A stretch of 64,000 bases of DNA from Edaphochlamys debaryana (Eukaryota > Chlorophyta > Chlorophyceae > Chlamydomonadales), in assembly GCA_016858145.1 (NCBI GenBank), contig JAEHOE010000214.1, positions 61,547 through 125,546 on the forward strand, written 5' to 3'. Below the pieces are notes generated by a model that worked only from the letters and a program-made list of their open reading frames with translations, had not been told where the DNA came from and searched no databases. The position numbers and the translations under genes were made by a program. This document shows, piece after piece, positions 49,801 through 61,800 of the stretch (position 1 is the first letter of the stretch; each line of letters starts with the position of its first letter).

Positions 49801-52800
49801 GGCGGGGGCGTGTTAGGAGGCGGCGGCGGCGGCGTGTTCGGCGGCGGCGGGGGAGGAGTGTTGGGCGGAGGCGGCGGGGGAGTGTTCGGAGGAGGAGGCG
49901 GGGGCGTGTTAGGAGGCGGCGGCGGCGGCGTGTTCGGCGGCGGCGGGGGAGGAGTGTTGGGCGGAGGCGGCGGGGGAGTGTTCGGAGGAGGAGGCGGGGG
50001 GCGTGTTAGGAGGCGGCGGCGGCGGCGTGTTCGGCGGCGGCGGGGGAGGAGTGTTGGGCGGAGGCGGCGGGGGAGTGTTCGGAGGAGGAGGCGGGGGCGT
50101 GTTAGGAGGCGGCGGCGGCGGCGTGTTCGGCGGCGGCGGGGGAGGAGTGTTGGGCGGAGGCGGCGGGGGAGTGTTCGGAGGAGGAGGCGGGGGCGTGTTA
50201 GGAGGCGGCGGCGGCGGCGTGTTCGGCGGCGGCGGGGGGAGGAGTGTTGGGCGGAGGCGGCGGGGGAGTGTTCGGAGGAGGAGGCGGGGGCGTGTTAGGA
50301 GGCGGCGGCGGCGGCGTGTTCGGCGGCGGCGGGGGAGGAGTGTTGGGCGGAGGCGGCGGGGGAGTGTTCGGAGGAGGAGGCGGGGGCGTGTTAGGAGGCG
50401 GCGGCGGCGGCGTGTTCGGCGGCGGCGGGGGAGGAGTGTTGGGCGGAGGCGGCGGGGGAGTGTTCGGAGGAGGAGGCGGGGGCGTGTTAGGAGGCGGCGG
50501 CGGCGGCGTGTTCGGCGGCGGCGGGGGAGGAGTGTTGGGCGGAGGCGGCGGGGGGAGTGTTCGGAGGAGGAGGCGGGGGCGTGTTAGGAGGCGGCGGCGG
50601 CGGCGTGTTCGGCGGCGGCGGGGGAGGAGTGTTGGGCGGAGGCGGCGGGGGAGTGTTCGGAGGAGGAGGCGGGGGCGTGTTAGGAGGCGGCGGCGGCGGC
50701 GTGTTCGGCGGCGGCGGGGGAGGAGTGTTGGGCGGAGGCGGCGGGGGAGTGTTCGGAGGAGGAGGCGGGGGCGTGTTAGGAGGCGGCGGCGGCGGCGTGT
50801 TCGGCGGCGGCGGGGGGAGGAGTGTTGGGCGGAGGCGGCGGGGGAGTGTTCGGAGGAGGAGGCGGGGGCGTGTTAGGAGGCGGCGGCGGCGGCGTGTTCG
50901 GCGGCGGCGGGGGAGGAGTGTTGGGCGGAGGCGGCGGGGGGAGTGTTCGGAGGAGGAGGCGGGGGCGTGTTAGGAGGCGGCGGCGGCGGCGTGTTCGGCG
51001 GCGGCGGGGGAGGAGTGTTGGGCGGAGGCGGCGGGGGAGTGTTCGGAGGAGGAGGCGGGGGGGCGTGTTAGGAGGCGGCGGCGGCGGCGTGTTCGGCGGC
51101 GGCGGGGGAGGAGTGTTGGGCGGAGGCGGCGGGGGAGTGTTCGGAGGAGGAGGCGGGGGCGTGTTAGGAGGCGGCGGGCGGCGGCGTGTTTCGGCGGCGG
51201 CGGCGGGGGAGTGTTGGGCGGAGGCGGCGGGGGAGTGTTCGGAGGAGGAGGCGGGGGCGTGTTAGGAGGCGGCGGCGGCGGCGTGTTCGGCGGCGGCGGG
51301 GGAGGAGTGTTGGGCGGAGGCGGCGGGGGAGTGTTCGGAGGAGGAGGCGGGGGGCGTGTTAGGAGGCGGCGGCGGCGGCGTGTTCGGCGGCGGCGGGGAG
51401 GAGTGTTGGGCGGAGGCGGCGGGGGAGTGTTCGGCGGAGAGGCGGGGGCGTGTTAGGAGGCGCGGCGGCGGCGGCGTGTTCGGCGGCGGCGGGGGAGGAG
51501 TGTTGGGCGGAGGCGGCGGGGGAGTGTTCGGAGGAGGAGGCGGGGGCGTGTTAGGAGGCGGCGGCGGCGGCGTGTTCGGCGGCGGCGGGGGAGGAGTGTT
51601 GGGCGGAGGCGGCGGGGGAGTGTTCGGAGGAGGAGGCGGGGGCGTGTTAGGAGGCGGCGGCGGCGGCGTTTCGGCGGCGGCGGGGGAGGAGTGTGGGCGG
51701 AGGCGGCGGGGGGAGTGTTCGGAGGAGGAGGCGGGGGCGGTGTTAGGAGGCGGCGGCGGCGGCGGGTTCGGCGGCGGCGGCGGGCGGGGGAGGAGTGTGG
51801 GCGGAGGCGGCGGGGGAGTGTTTCGGAGGAGGAGGCGGGGGCGTGTTAGGAGGCGGCGGCGGCGGCGTGTTCCGGCGGCGGCGGGGGAGGAGTGTTGGGC
51901 GGAGGCGGCGGGGAGTGTTCGGAGGAGGAGGCGGGGGCGTGTTAGGAGGCGGCGGCGGCGGCGTGTTCGGCGGCGGCGGGGGGAGGAGTGTTGGGGCGGA
52001 GGCGGCGGGGGAGTGTTCGGAGGAGGAGGCGGGGGCGTGTTAGGAGGCGGCGGCGGCGGCGTGTTCGGCGGCGGCGGGGGAGGAGTGTTGGGCGGAGGCG
52101 GCGGGGGAGTGTTCGGAGGAGGAGGCGGGGGCGTGTTAGGAGGCGGCGGCGGCGGCGTGTTCGGCGGCGGCGGGGGAGGAGTGTTGGGCGGAGGCGGCGG
52201 GGGAGTGTTCGGAGGAGGAGGCGGGGGCGTGTTAGGAGGCGGCGGCGGCGGCGTGTTCGGCGGCGGCGGGGGAGGAGTGTTGGGCGGAGGCGGCGGGGGA
52301 GTGTTCGGAGGAGGAGGCGGGGGCGTGTTAGGAGGCGGCGGCGGCGGCGTGTTCGGCGGCGGCGGGGGAGGAGTGTTGGGGCGGAGGCGGCGGGGGAGTG
52401 TTCGGAGGAGGAGGCGGGGGCGTGTTAGGAGGCGGCGGCGGCGGCGTGTCGGGCGGCGGCGGGGGAGGAGTGTTGGGCGGAGGCGGCGGGGGAGTGTTCG
52501 GAGGAGGAGGCGGGGGCGTGTTAGGAGGCGGCGGCGGCGGCGTGTTCGGCGGCGGCGGGGGAGGAGTGTTGGGCGGAGGCGGCGGGGGAGTGTTCGGAGG
52601 AGGAGGCGGGGGCGTGTTAGGAGGCGGCGGCGGCGGCGTGTTCGGCGGCGGCGGGGGAGGAGTGTTGGGCGGAGGCGGCGGGGGAGTGTTCGGAGGAGGA
52701 GGCGGGGGCGTGTTAGGAGCGGCGGCGGCGGCGTGTTCGGCGGCGGCGGGGGAGGAGTGTTGGGCGGAGGCGGCGGGGGAGTGTTCGGAGGAGGAGGGCG

Positions 52801-55800
52801 GGGGCGTGTTAGGAGGCGGCGGCGGCGGCGTGTTCGGCGGCGGCGGGGGAGGAGTGTTGGGCGGAGGCGGCGGGGGAGTGTTCGGAGGAGGAGGCGGGGG
52901 CGTGTTAGGAGGCGGCGGCGGCGGCGTGTTCGGCGGCGGCGGGGGAGGAGTGTTGGGCGGAGGCGGCGGGGGAGTGTTCGGAGGAGGAGGCGGGGGCGTG
53001 TTAGGAGGCGGCGGCGGCGGCGTGTTCGGCGGCGGCGGGGGAGGAGTGTTGGGCGGAGGCGGCGGGGGAGTGTTCGGAGGAGGAGGCGGGGGCGTGTTAG
53101 GAGGCGGCGGCGGCGGCGTGTTCGGCGGCGGCGGGGGAGGAGTGTTGGGCGGAGGCGGCGGGGGAGTGTTCGGAGGAGGAGGCGGGGGCGTGTTAGGAGG
53201 CGGCGGCGGCGGCGTGTTCGGCGGCGGCGGGGGAGGAGTGTTGGGGCGGGAGGCGGCGGGGGAGTGTTCGGAGGAGGAGGCGGGGGCGTGTTTAGGAGGC
53301 GGCGGCGGCGGCGTGTTCGGCGGCGGCGGGGGAGGAGTGTTGGGCGGAGGCGGCGGGGGAGTGTTCGGAGGAGGAGGCGGGGGCGTGTTAGGAGGCGGCG
53401 GCGGCGGCGTGTTCGGCGGGCGGCGGGGGGGAGGATTGTTGGGCGGAGGCGGCGGGGGAGTGTTCGGAGGAGGAGGCGGGGGGCGTGTTAGGAGGCGGCG
53501 GCGGCGGCGTGTTCGGCGGCGGCGGGGGAGGAGTGGTTGGGCGGAGGCGGCGGGGGGAGTGTTCGGAGGAGGAGGCGGGGGGCGTGTTAGGAGGCGGCGG
53601 CGGCGGCGTGTTCGGCGGCGGCGGGGGGAGGAGTGTTGGGCGGAGGCGGCGGGGGAGTGTTCGGAGGAGGAGGCGGGGGCGTGTTAGGAGGCGGCGGCGG
53701 CGGCGTGTTCGGCGGCGGCGGGGGGAGGAGTGTTGGGCGGAGGCGGCGGGGGGAGTGTTCGGAGGAGGAGGCGGGGGCGTGTTAGGAGGCGGGCGGCGGC
53801 GGCGTGTTCGGCGGCGGCGGGGGAGGAGTGTTGGGCGGAGGCGGGCGGGGGAGTGTTCGGAGGAGGAGGCGGGGGCGTGTTAGGAGGCGGCGGCGGCGGC
53901 GTGTTCGGCGGCGGCGGGGGAGGAGTGTTGGGCGGAGGCGGCGGGGGGAGTGTTCGGAGGAGGAGGCGGGGGCGTGTTAGGAGGCGGCGGCGGCGGCGTG
54001 TTCGGCGGCGGCGGGGGGAGGAGTGTTGGCGGAGGCGGCGGGGGCGTGTTCGGAGGAGGAGGCGGGGGGCGTGTTAGGAGGCGGCGGCGGCGGCGTGTTC
54101 GGCGGCGGCGGGGGAGGAGTGGTTGGGCGGAGGCGGCGGGGGAGTGTTCGGAGGAGGAGGCGGGGGCGTGGTTAGGAGGCGGCGGCGGCGGCGTGTTCGG
54201 CGGCGGCGGGGGAGGAGTGTTGGGCGGAGGCGGCGGGGAGTGTTCGGAGGAGGAGGCGGGGGCGTGTTAGGAGGCGGCGGCGGCGGCGTGTTCGGCGGCG
54301 GCGGGGGAGGAGTGTTGGGCGGAGGCGGCGGGGGAGTGTTCGGAGGAGGAGGCGGGGGCGTGTTAGGAGGCGGCGGCGGCGGCGTGTTCGGCGGCGGCGG
54401 GGAGGGAGTGTTGGGCGGAGGCGGCGGGGGAGTGTTCGGAGGGAGGAGGCGGGGGCGTGTTAGGAGGCGGCGGCGGCGGCGTGTTCGGCGGCCGGCGGGG
54501 GGAGGAGTGTTGGGCGGAGGCGGCGGGGGAGTGTTCGGAGGAGGAGGCGGGGGCGTGTTAGGAGGCGGCGGCGGCGGCGTGTTCGGCGGGCGGCGGGGGA
54601 GGAGTGTTGGGCGGGAGGCGGCGGGGGAGTGTTCGGAAGGAGGAGGCGGGGGGCTCGTGTTAGGAGGCGGCGGCTGGCGGCGTGTTCGGCGGCGGCGGGG
54701 GGGGAGGAGTGTTGGGCGGAGGCGGCGGGGGGGAGTGTTCGGAGGAGGAGGCGGGGGCGTGTTAGGAGGCGGCGGCGGCGGCGTGGGGGGGAGGTTCGGC
54801 GGCGGCGGGGGAGGAGTGTGGGCGGAGGCGGCGGGGGGAGTGTTCAGGAGGAGGAGGCGGGGGGCGTGTTGTTAGGAGGCGGCGGCGGCGGCGTGTTCGG
54901 CGGCGGCGGCGGGGGGGGGAGGAGTGTTGGGCGGAGGCGGCGGGGGAGTGTTCGGAGGAGGAGGCGGGGGCGTGTTAGGGAGGCGGCGGCGGCGGCGTGT
55001 TCGGCGGCGGCGGGGGAGGAGTGTTGGGCGGAGGCCGGCGGGGGAGTGTTCGGAGGAGGGAGGCGGGGGCGTGTTAGGAGGCGGCGGCGGCGGCGTGTTC
55101 GGCGGCGGCGGGGGGAGGAGTGTTGGGCGGAGGCGGCGGGGGATGTGTTCGGAGGAGGAGGCGGGGGCGTGTTAGGAGGCGGCGGCGGCGGCGTGTTCGG
55201 CGGCGGCGGGGGGAGGAGTGTTGGGCGGAGGCGGCGGGGGAGTGTTCGGAGGAGGAGGCGGGGGCGTGTTAGGAGGCGGCGGCGGCGGCGTGTTCGGGCG
55301 GCGGCGGGGGAGGAGTGTTGGGCGGAGGCGGCGGGGGAGTGTTCGGAGGAGGAGGCGGGGGCGTGTTAGGAGGCGGCGGCGGGCGGCGTGTTCGGCGGCG
55401 GCGGGGGAGAGTGTTGGGCGGAGGCGGCGGGGGAGTGTTCGGAGGAGGAGGCGGGGGCGTGTTAGGAGGCGGCGGCGGCGGCGTGTTCGGCGGCGGCGGG
55501 GGAGGAGTGTTGGGCGGAGGCGGCGGGGGAGTGTTCGGAGGAGGAGGCGGGGGGCGTGTTAGGAGGCGGCGGCGGCGGCGTGTTCGGCGGCGGCGGGGGA
55601 GGAGTGTTGGGCGGAGGCGGCGGGGGAGTGTTCGGAGGAGGAGGCGGGGGCGTGTTAGGAGGCGGCGGCGGCGGCGGCGTGTTCGGCGGCGGCGGGGGAG
55701 GAGTGTTGGGCGGAGGCGGCGGGGGAGTGTTCGGAGGAGGAGGCGGGGGCGTGTTAGGAGGCGGCGGCGGCGGCGTGTTCGGGCGGCGGCGGGGGAGGAG

Positions 55801-58800
55801 TGTTGGGCGGAGGCGGCGGGGAGTGGTTCGGAGGAGGAGGCGGGGGCGTGTTAGGAGGCGGCGGCGGCGGCGTGTTCGGCGGCGGCGGGGGAGGAGTGTT
55901 GGGCGGAGGCGGCGGGGGGAGTGTTCGGAGGAGGAGGCGGGGGGCGTGTTAGGAGGCGGCGGCGGCGGCGTGTTCGGCGGCGGCGGGGGAGGAGTGTTGG
56001 GCGGAGGCGGCGGGGGAGTGTTCGGAGGAGGAGGCGGGGGCGTGTTAGGAGGCGGCGGCGGCGGCGTGTTCGGCGGCGGCGGGGGAGGAGTGTTGGGCGG
56101 AGGCGGCGGGGGAGTGTTCGGAGGAGGAGGCGGGGGGCGTGTTAGGAGGCGGCGGCGGCGGCGTGTTCGGCGGCGGCGGCGGGGGAGGAGTGTTGGGCGG
56201 AGGCGGCGGGGGAGTGTTCGGAGGAGGAGGCGGGGGCGTGTTAGGAGGCGGCGGCGGCGGCGTGTTCGGCGGCGGCGGGGGAGGAGTGTTGGGCGGAGGC
56301 GGCGGGGAGTGTTCGGAGGAGGAGGCGGGGGGCGTGTTAGGGAGGCGGCGGCGGCGGCGTGTTCGGCGGCGGCGGGGGAGGAGTGTTGGGCGGAGGCGGC
56401 GGGGGAGTGTTCGGAGGAGGAGGCGGGGGCGTGTTAGGGAGGCGGCGGCGGCGGCGTGTTCGGCGGCGGCGGGGGAGGAGTGTTGGGCGGAGGCGGCGGG
56501 GGAGTGTTCGGAGGAGGAGGCGGGGGCGTGTTAGGAGGCGGCGGCGGCGGCGTGTTCGGCGGCGGCGGGGGAGGAGTGTTGGGCGGAGGCGGCGGGGGAG
56601 TGTTCGGAGGAGGAGGCGGGGGCGTGTTAGGAGGCGGCGGCGGCGGCGTGTTCGGCGGCGGCGGGGGAGGAGTGTTGGGCGGAGGCGGCGGGGGAGTGTT
56701 CGGAGGAGGAGGCGGGGGCGTGTTAGGAGGCGGCGGCGGCGGCGTGTTCGGCGGCGGCGGGGGAGGAGTGTTGGGCGGAGGCGGCGGGGGAGTGTTCGGA
56801 GGAGGAGGCGGGGGCGTGTTAGGAGGCGGCGGCGGCGGCGTGTTCGGCGGCGGCGGGGGAGGAGTGTTGGGCGGAGGCGGCGGGGGAGTGTTCGGAGGAG
56901 GAGGCGGGGGCGTAGTTAGGAGGCGGCGGCGGCGGCCGTGTTCGGCGGCGGCGGGGGAGGAGTGTTGGGCGGAGGCGGCGGGGGAGTGTTCGGAGGAGGA
57001 GGCGGGGGCGTGTTAGGAGGCGGCGGCGGCGGCGTGTTCGGCGGCGGCGGGGGAGGAGTGTTGGGCGGAGGCGGCGGGGGGAGTGTTCGGAGGAGGAGGC
57101 GGGGGCGTGTTAGGAGGCGGCGGCGGCGGCGGCGTGTTCGGCGGCGGCGGGGGAGGAGTGTTGGGCGGAGGCGGCGGGGGAGTGTTCGGAGGAGGAGGGC
57201 GGGGGCGTGTTAGGAGGCGGCGGCGGCGGCGTGTTCGGCGGCGGCGGGGGGAGGAGTGTTGGGCGGAGGGCGGCGGGGGAAGTGTTCGGAGGAGGAGGCG
57301 GGGGCGTGTTAGGAGGCGGCGGCGGCGGCGTGTTCGGCGGCGGCGGGGGAGGAGTGTTGGGCGGAGGCGGCGGGGGAGTGTTCGGAGGAGGAGGCGGGGG
57401 GCGTGTTAGGAGGCGGCGGCGGCGGCGTGTTCGGCGGCGGCGGGGGAGGAGTGTGGGCGGAGGCGGCGGGGGAGTGTTCGGAGGAGGAGGCGGGGGCGTG
57501 TTCGGAGGCGGGGGCGGGTTAGGAGGCGGCGGGCGGCGGCGTGTTCGGCGGCGGGCGGGGGAGGAGTGTTGGGCGGAGGCGGCGGGGGAGTGTTCGGAGG
57601 AGGAGGCGGGGGGCGTGTTAGGAGGCGGCGGCGGCGGCGTGTTCGGCGGCGGCGGGGGAGGAGTGTTGGGCGGGGCGGCGGCGGGGGGAGGTGTTCGGAG
57701 GAGGGAGGCGGGGGCGTGTTAGGAGGCGGCGGCGGCGGCGTGTTCGGGCGGCGGCGGGTGGAGGAGGTTGGGCGGGAGGCGGCGGGGGAGTGTTCGGAGG
57801 AGGAGGCGGGGGCGTGTTAGGAGGCGGCGGCGGCGGCGTGTTCGGCGGCGGCGGGGGAGGAGTGTTGGGCGGAGGCGGCGGGGGGAAGTGTTCGGAGGAG
57901 GAGGCGGTGGGCGTGTAGGAGGCGCGGCGGCGGCGTGTTCGGCGGCGGCGGGGGAGGAAGTGTTGGGCGGAGGCGGCGGGGGAGAGTGTTCGGAGGAGGA
58001 GGTCGGGGGGTGGCGTGTTAGGAGGCGGCGGGCGGCGGCGGCGTGTTCGGCGGCGGCGGGGGAGGAGTGTTGGGCGGAGGCGGGGCGGGGGAGTGTTCGG
58101 AGGAGGAGGCGGGGGCGCGGCGTGTGTAGGAGGCGGCGGCGGCGGCGTGTTCGGGCGGCGGCCGGGGGAGGAGTGTTGGGCGGAGGCGGGGGCGGGGGAG
58201 GTTCGGCAGGAGGAGGCGGGGGCTGTGTTAGGAGGCGGCGGCGGCGGCGTGTTCGGCGGCGGCGGGGGGGAGGAGTGTTGGGGCGGAGGCTGCGGGGGAG
58301 TGTTCGGAGGAGGAGGCCGGGGGCGGTGTTAGGAGGCGGCGGCGGCGGCGTGTTCGGCGGCGGCGGGGGAGGGAGTGTTGGGCGGAGGCGGCGGGGGAGT
58401 GTTCGGAGGAGGAGGCGGGGGGCGTGTTTAGGAGGCGGCGCGGCGGCGTGTTCGGCGGCGGCGGGGGAGGAGTGTTGGGCGGAGGCGGCGGGGGAGTGTT
58501 CGGAGGAGGAGGCGGGGGCGTGTTAGGGAGGCGGCGGCGGCGGCGTGTTCGGCGGCGGCGGGGGGGAGGAGTGTTGGGCGGAGGCGGCGGGGGAGTGTTC
58601 GGAGGAGGGAGGGCGGGGGCGTGTTAGGGAGGCGGCGGCGGCGGCGTGTTCGGCGGCGGCGTGGGGAGGAGTGTTGGGCGGAGGCGGCGGTGGAGTGGGG
58701 AGCGGGGAGTGTTCGGAGGAGGAGGCGGGGGCGTGTTAGGAGGCGGCGGCGGCGGCGTGTTCGGCGGCGGGCGGGGGAGGAGTGTTGGGCGGAGGCGGCG

Positions 58801-61800
58801 GGGGAGTGTTCGGGAGGAGGAGGCGGGGGCGTGTTAGGAGGCGGCGGCGGCGGCGTGTTCGGCGGCGGCGGGGGAGGAGTGTTGGGCGGAGGCGGGCGGG
58901 GGAGTGTTCGGAGGAGGAGGCGGGGGCGTGTTAGGAGGCGGCGGCGGCGGCGTGTTCGGCGGCGGCGGGGGAGGAGTGTTGGCGGAGGCGGCGGGGGAGT
59001 GTTCGGAGGAGGAGGCGGGGGCGTGGTGTTAGGAGGCGGCGGCGGCGGCGTGTTCGGCGGCGGCGGGGGAGGAGTGTTGGGCGGAGGCGGCGGGGGGGAG
59101 TGTTCGGAGGAGGAGGCGGGGGGGCGTGTTAGGAGGCGGCGGCGGCGGCGTGTTCGGCGGCGGCGGGGGAGGAGTGTTGGGCGGAGGCGGCGGGGGAGTG
59201 TTCGGGAGGAGGAGGCGGGGGCGTTTAGGAGGGCGGCGGCGGCGGCGTGTTCGCGCGGCGGCGGGGGAGGAGTGTTGGGCGGAGGCGGCGGGGGGGAGTG
59301 TTCGGAGGAGGAGGCGGGGGCGTGTTAGGAGGGCGGCGGCGGCGGCGTGTTCGGCGGCGGCGGGGGAGGAGTGTTGGGGCGGAGGCGGCGGGGGAGTGTT
59401 CGGAGGAGGAGGCGGGGGCGTGTTAGGAGGCGGCGGCGGCGCGTGTTCGGGCGGCGGAGGGGGAGGAGTGTTGGGCGGAGGCGGCGGGGGAGTGTTCGGA
59501 GGAGGAGGCGGGGGCGTGTTAGGAGGCGGCGGCGGCGGCGTGTTCGGCGGCGCGGGGGGAGGAGTGTTGGGCGGAGGCGGCGGGGGAGTGTTCGGAGGAG
59601 GAGGCGGGGGCGTGTTAGGAGGCGGCGGCGGCGGCGTGTTCGGCGGCGGCGGGGGGAGGAGTGTTGGGCGGAGGCGGCGGGGGAGTGTTCGGAGGAGGAG
59701 GCGGGGGCGTGTTAGGAGGCGGCGGCGGCGGCGTGTTCGGCGGCGGCGGGGGAGGAGTGTTGGGCGGAGGCGGCGGGGGAGTGTTCGGAGGAGGAGGCGG
59801 GGGCGTGTTAGGAGGCGGCGGCGGCGGCGTGTTCGGCGGCGGCGGGGGGAGGAGTGTTGGGCGGAGGCGGCGGGGGAGTGTTCGGAGGAGGAGGCGGGGG
59901 CGTTGTTAGGAGGCGGCGGCGGCGGCGTGTTCGGCGGCGGCGGGGGAGGAGTGTTGGGCGGAGGCGGCGGGGGAGTGTTCGGAGGAGGAGGCGGGGGGCG
60001 TGTTAGGAGGCGGCGGCGGCGGCGTGTTTCGGCGGCGGCGGCGGGGAGGAGTGTTGGGCGGAGGCGGCGGGGGGAGTGTTCGGAGGAGGAGGCGGGGGCG
60101 TGTTAGGAGGCGGCGGCGGCGGCGTGTTCGGCGGCGGCGGGGAGGAGTGTTGGGCGGCGGCGGCGGGGAGTGTTCGGAGGAGGAGGCGGGGGGCGTGTTC
60201 GGGAGTAGGAGCGGCGGCTCGGCGGCGGCGGCGTGTTCGGCGGCGGCGGGGGAGGAGTGTTGGGCGGAGGCGGCGGGGGAGTGTTCGGAGGAGGAGGGCG
60301 GGGGCGGGTTAGGAGGGCGGCGGCGGCGGCGTGTTCGGCGGCGGCGGGGGAGGAGTGTTGGGCGGAGGCGGCGGGGGAGTGTTCGGAGGAGGAGGCGGGG
60401 GGCGTGTTAGGAGGCGGCGGTCGGCGGCGTGTTCGGCGGCGGCGGGGGTGGAGTGTTGGGCGGAGGCGGCGGGGGGAGTGTTCGGAGGAGGAGGAGGGGG
60501 CGTGTTAGGAGGCGGCGGCGGCGGCGTGTTCGGCGGCGGCGGGGGAGGAGTGTTGGGCGGAGGCGGCGGGGGAGTGTTCGGAGGAGGAGGCGGGGGCGTG
60601 TTAGGAGGCGGCGGCGGCGGCGTGTTCGGCGGCGGCGGGGGAGGAGTGTTGGGCGGAGGCGGCGGGGGAGTGTTCGGAGGAGGAGGCGGGGCGTGTTAGG
60701 AGGCGGCGGCGGCGGCGTGTTCGGCGGCGGCGGGGGAGGAGTGTTGGGCGGAGGCGGCGGGGGAGTGTTCGGAGGAGGAGGCGGGGCGGTGTTAGGAGGC
60801 GGCGCGGCGGCGTGTTCGGCGGCGGGCGGGGGGGAGGAGTGTTGGGCGGAGGCGGCGGGGGAGTGTTTCGGAGGAGGAGGCGGGGGCGTGTTAGGAGGCG
60901 GCGGCGGGCGGCGTGTTCGGCGGCGGCGGGGGAGGAGTGTTGGGCGGAGGCGGCGGGGGAGTGTTCGGAGGAGGAGGCGGGGGGCGTGTTAGGGAGGCGG
61001 CGGCGGCGGCGTGTTCGGCGGCGGCGGGGGAGGAGTGTTGGGCGGAGGCGGCGGGGGAGTGTTCGGAGGAGGAGGCGGGGGCGTGTTAGGAGGCGGCGGC
61101 GGCGGCGTGTTCGGCGGCGGCGGGGGAGGAGTGTTGGGCGGAGGCGGCGGGGGAGTGTTCGGAGGAGGAGGCGGGGGGTGGCGTGTTAGGAGGCGGCGGC
61201 GGCGGGCGTGTTCGGCGGCGGCGGTGGGAGGAGGGTTGTGGCGGAGGCGGCGGGGGGAGTGTTCGGTAGGGGAGGAGGCGGGGGCGTTGTTAGGAGGCGG
61301 CGGCGGCGGCGGTTCGGCGGGCGGCGGGGGGGGAGGAGTGTTGGGCGGAGGCGGCGGGGGAGTGTTCGGAGGAGGAGGCGGGGGCGTTGTTAGGAGGCGG
61401 CGGCGGCGGCCGTGTTCGGCGGCGGCGGGGGGAGGAGTGTTGGGCGGAGGCGGCGGGGGGAGTGTTCGGAGGAGGAGGCGGGGGACGTGTTAGGAGGCGG
61501 CGGCGCCGGTGTGTTCGGCGGCGGCGGGGGGGGAGTGTTGGGCGGAGGCGGCGGGGGAGTGTTCGGAGGAGGAGGCGGGGGCGTGTTAGGAGGCGGCGGC
61601 GGCGGCGTGTTCGGCGGCGGCGGGGGAGGAGTGTTGGGCGGAGGCGGCGGGGGAGTGTCGGAGGAGGAGGCGGGGGCGTGTTAGGGGAGGGGGCCGGCGG
61701 CGGCCGTGGTTCTGCGGCGGCGGGGGGGAGGAAGTGTGGGGCGGAAGGCGGCGGGGGAGTGTTCTGAGGAGGAGGCGGGGGGCGTGTTAGGCGGCGGCAG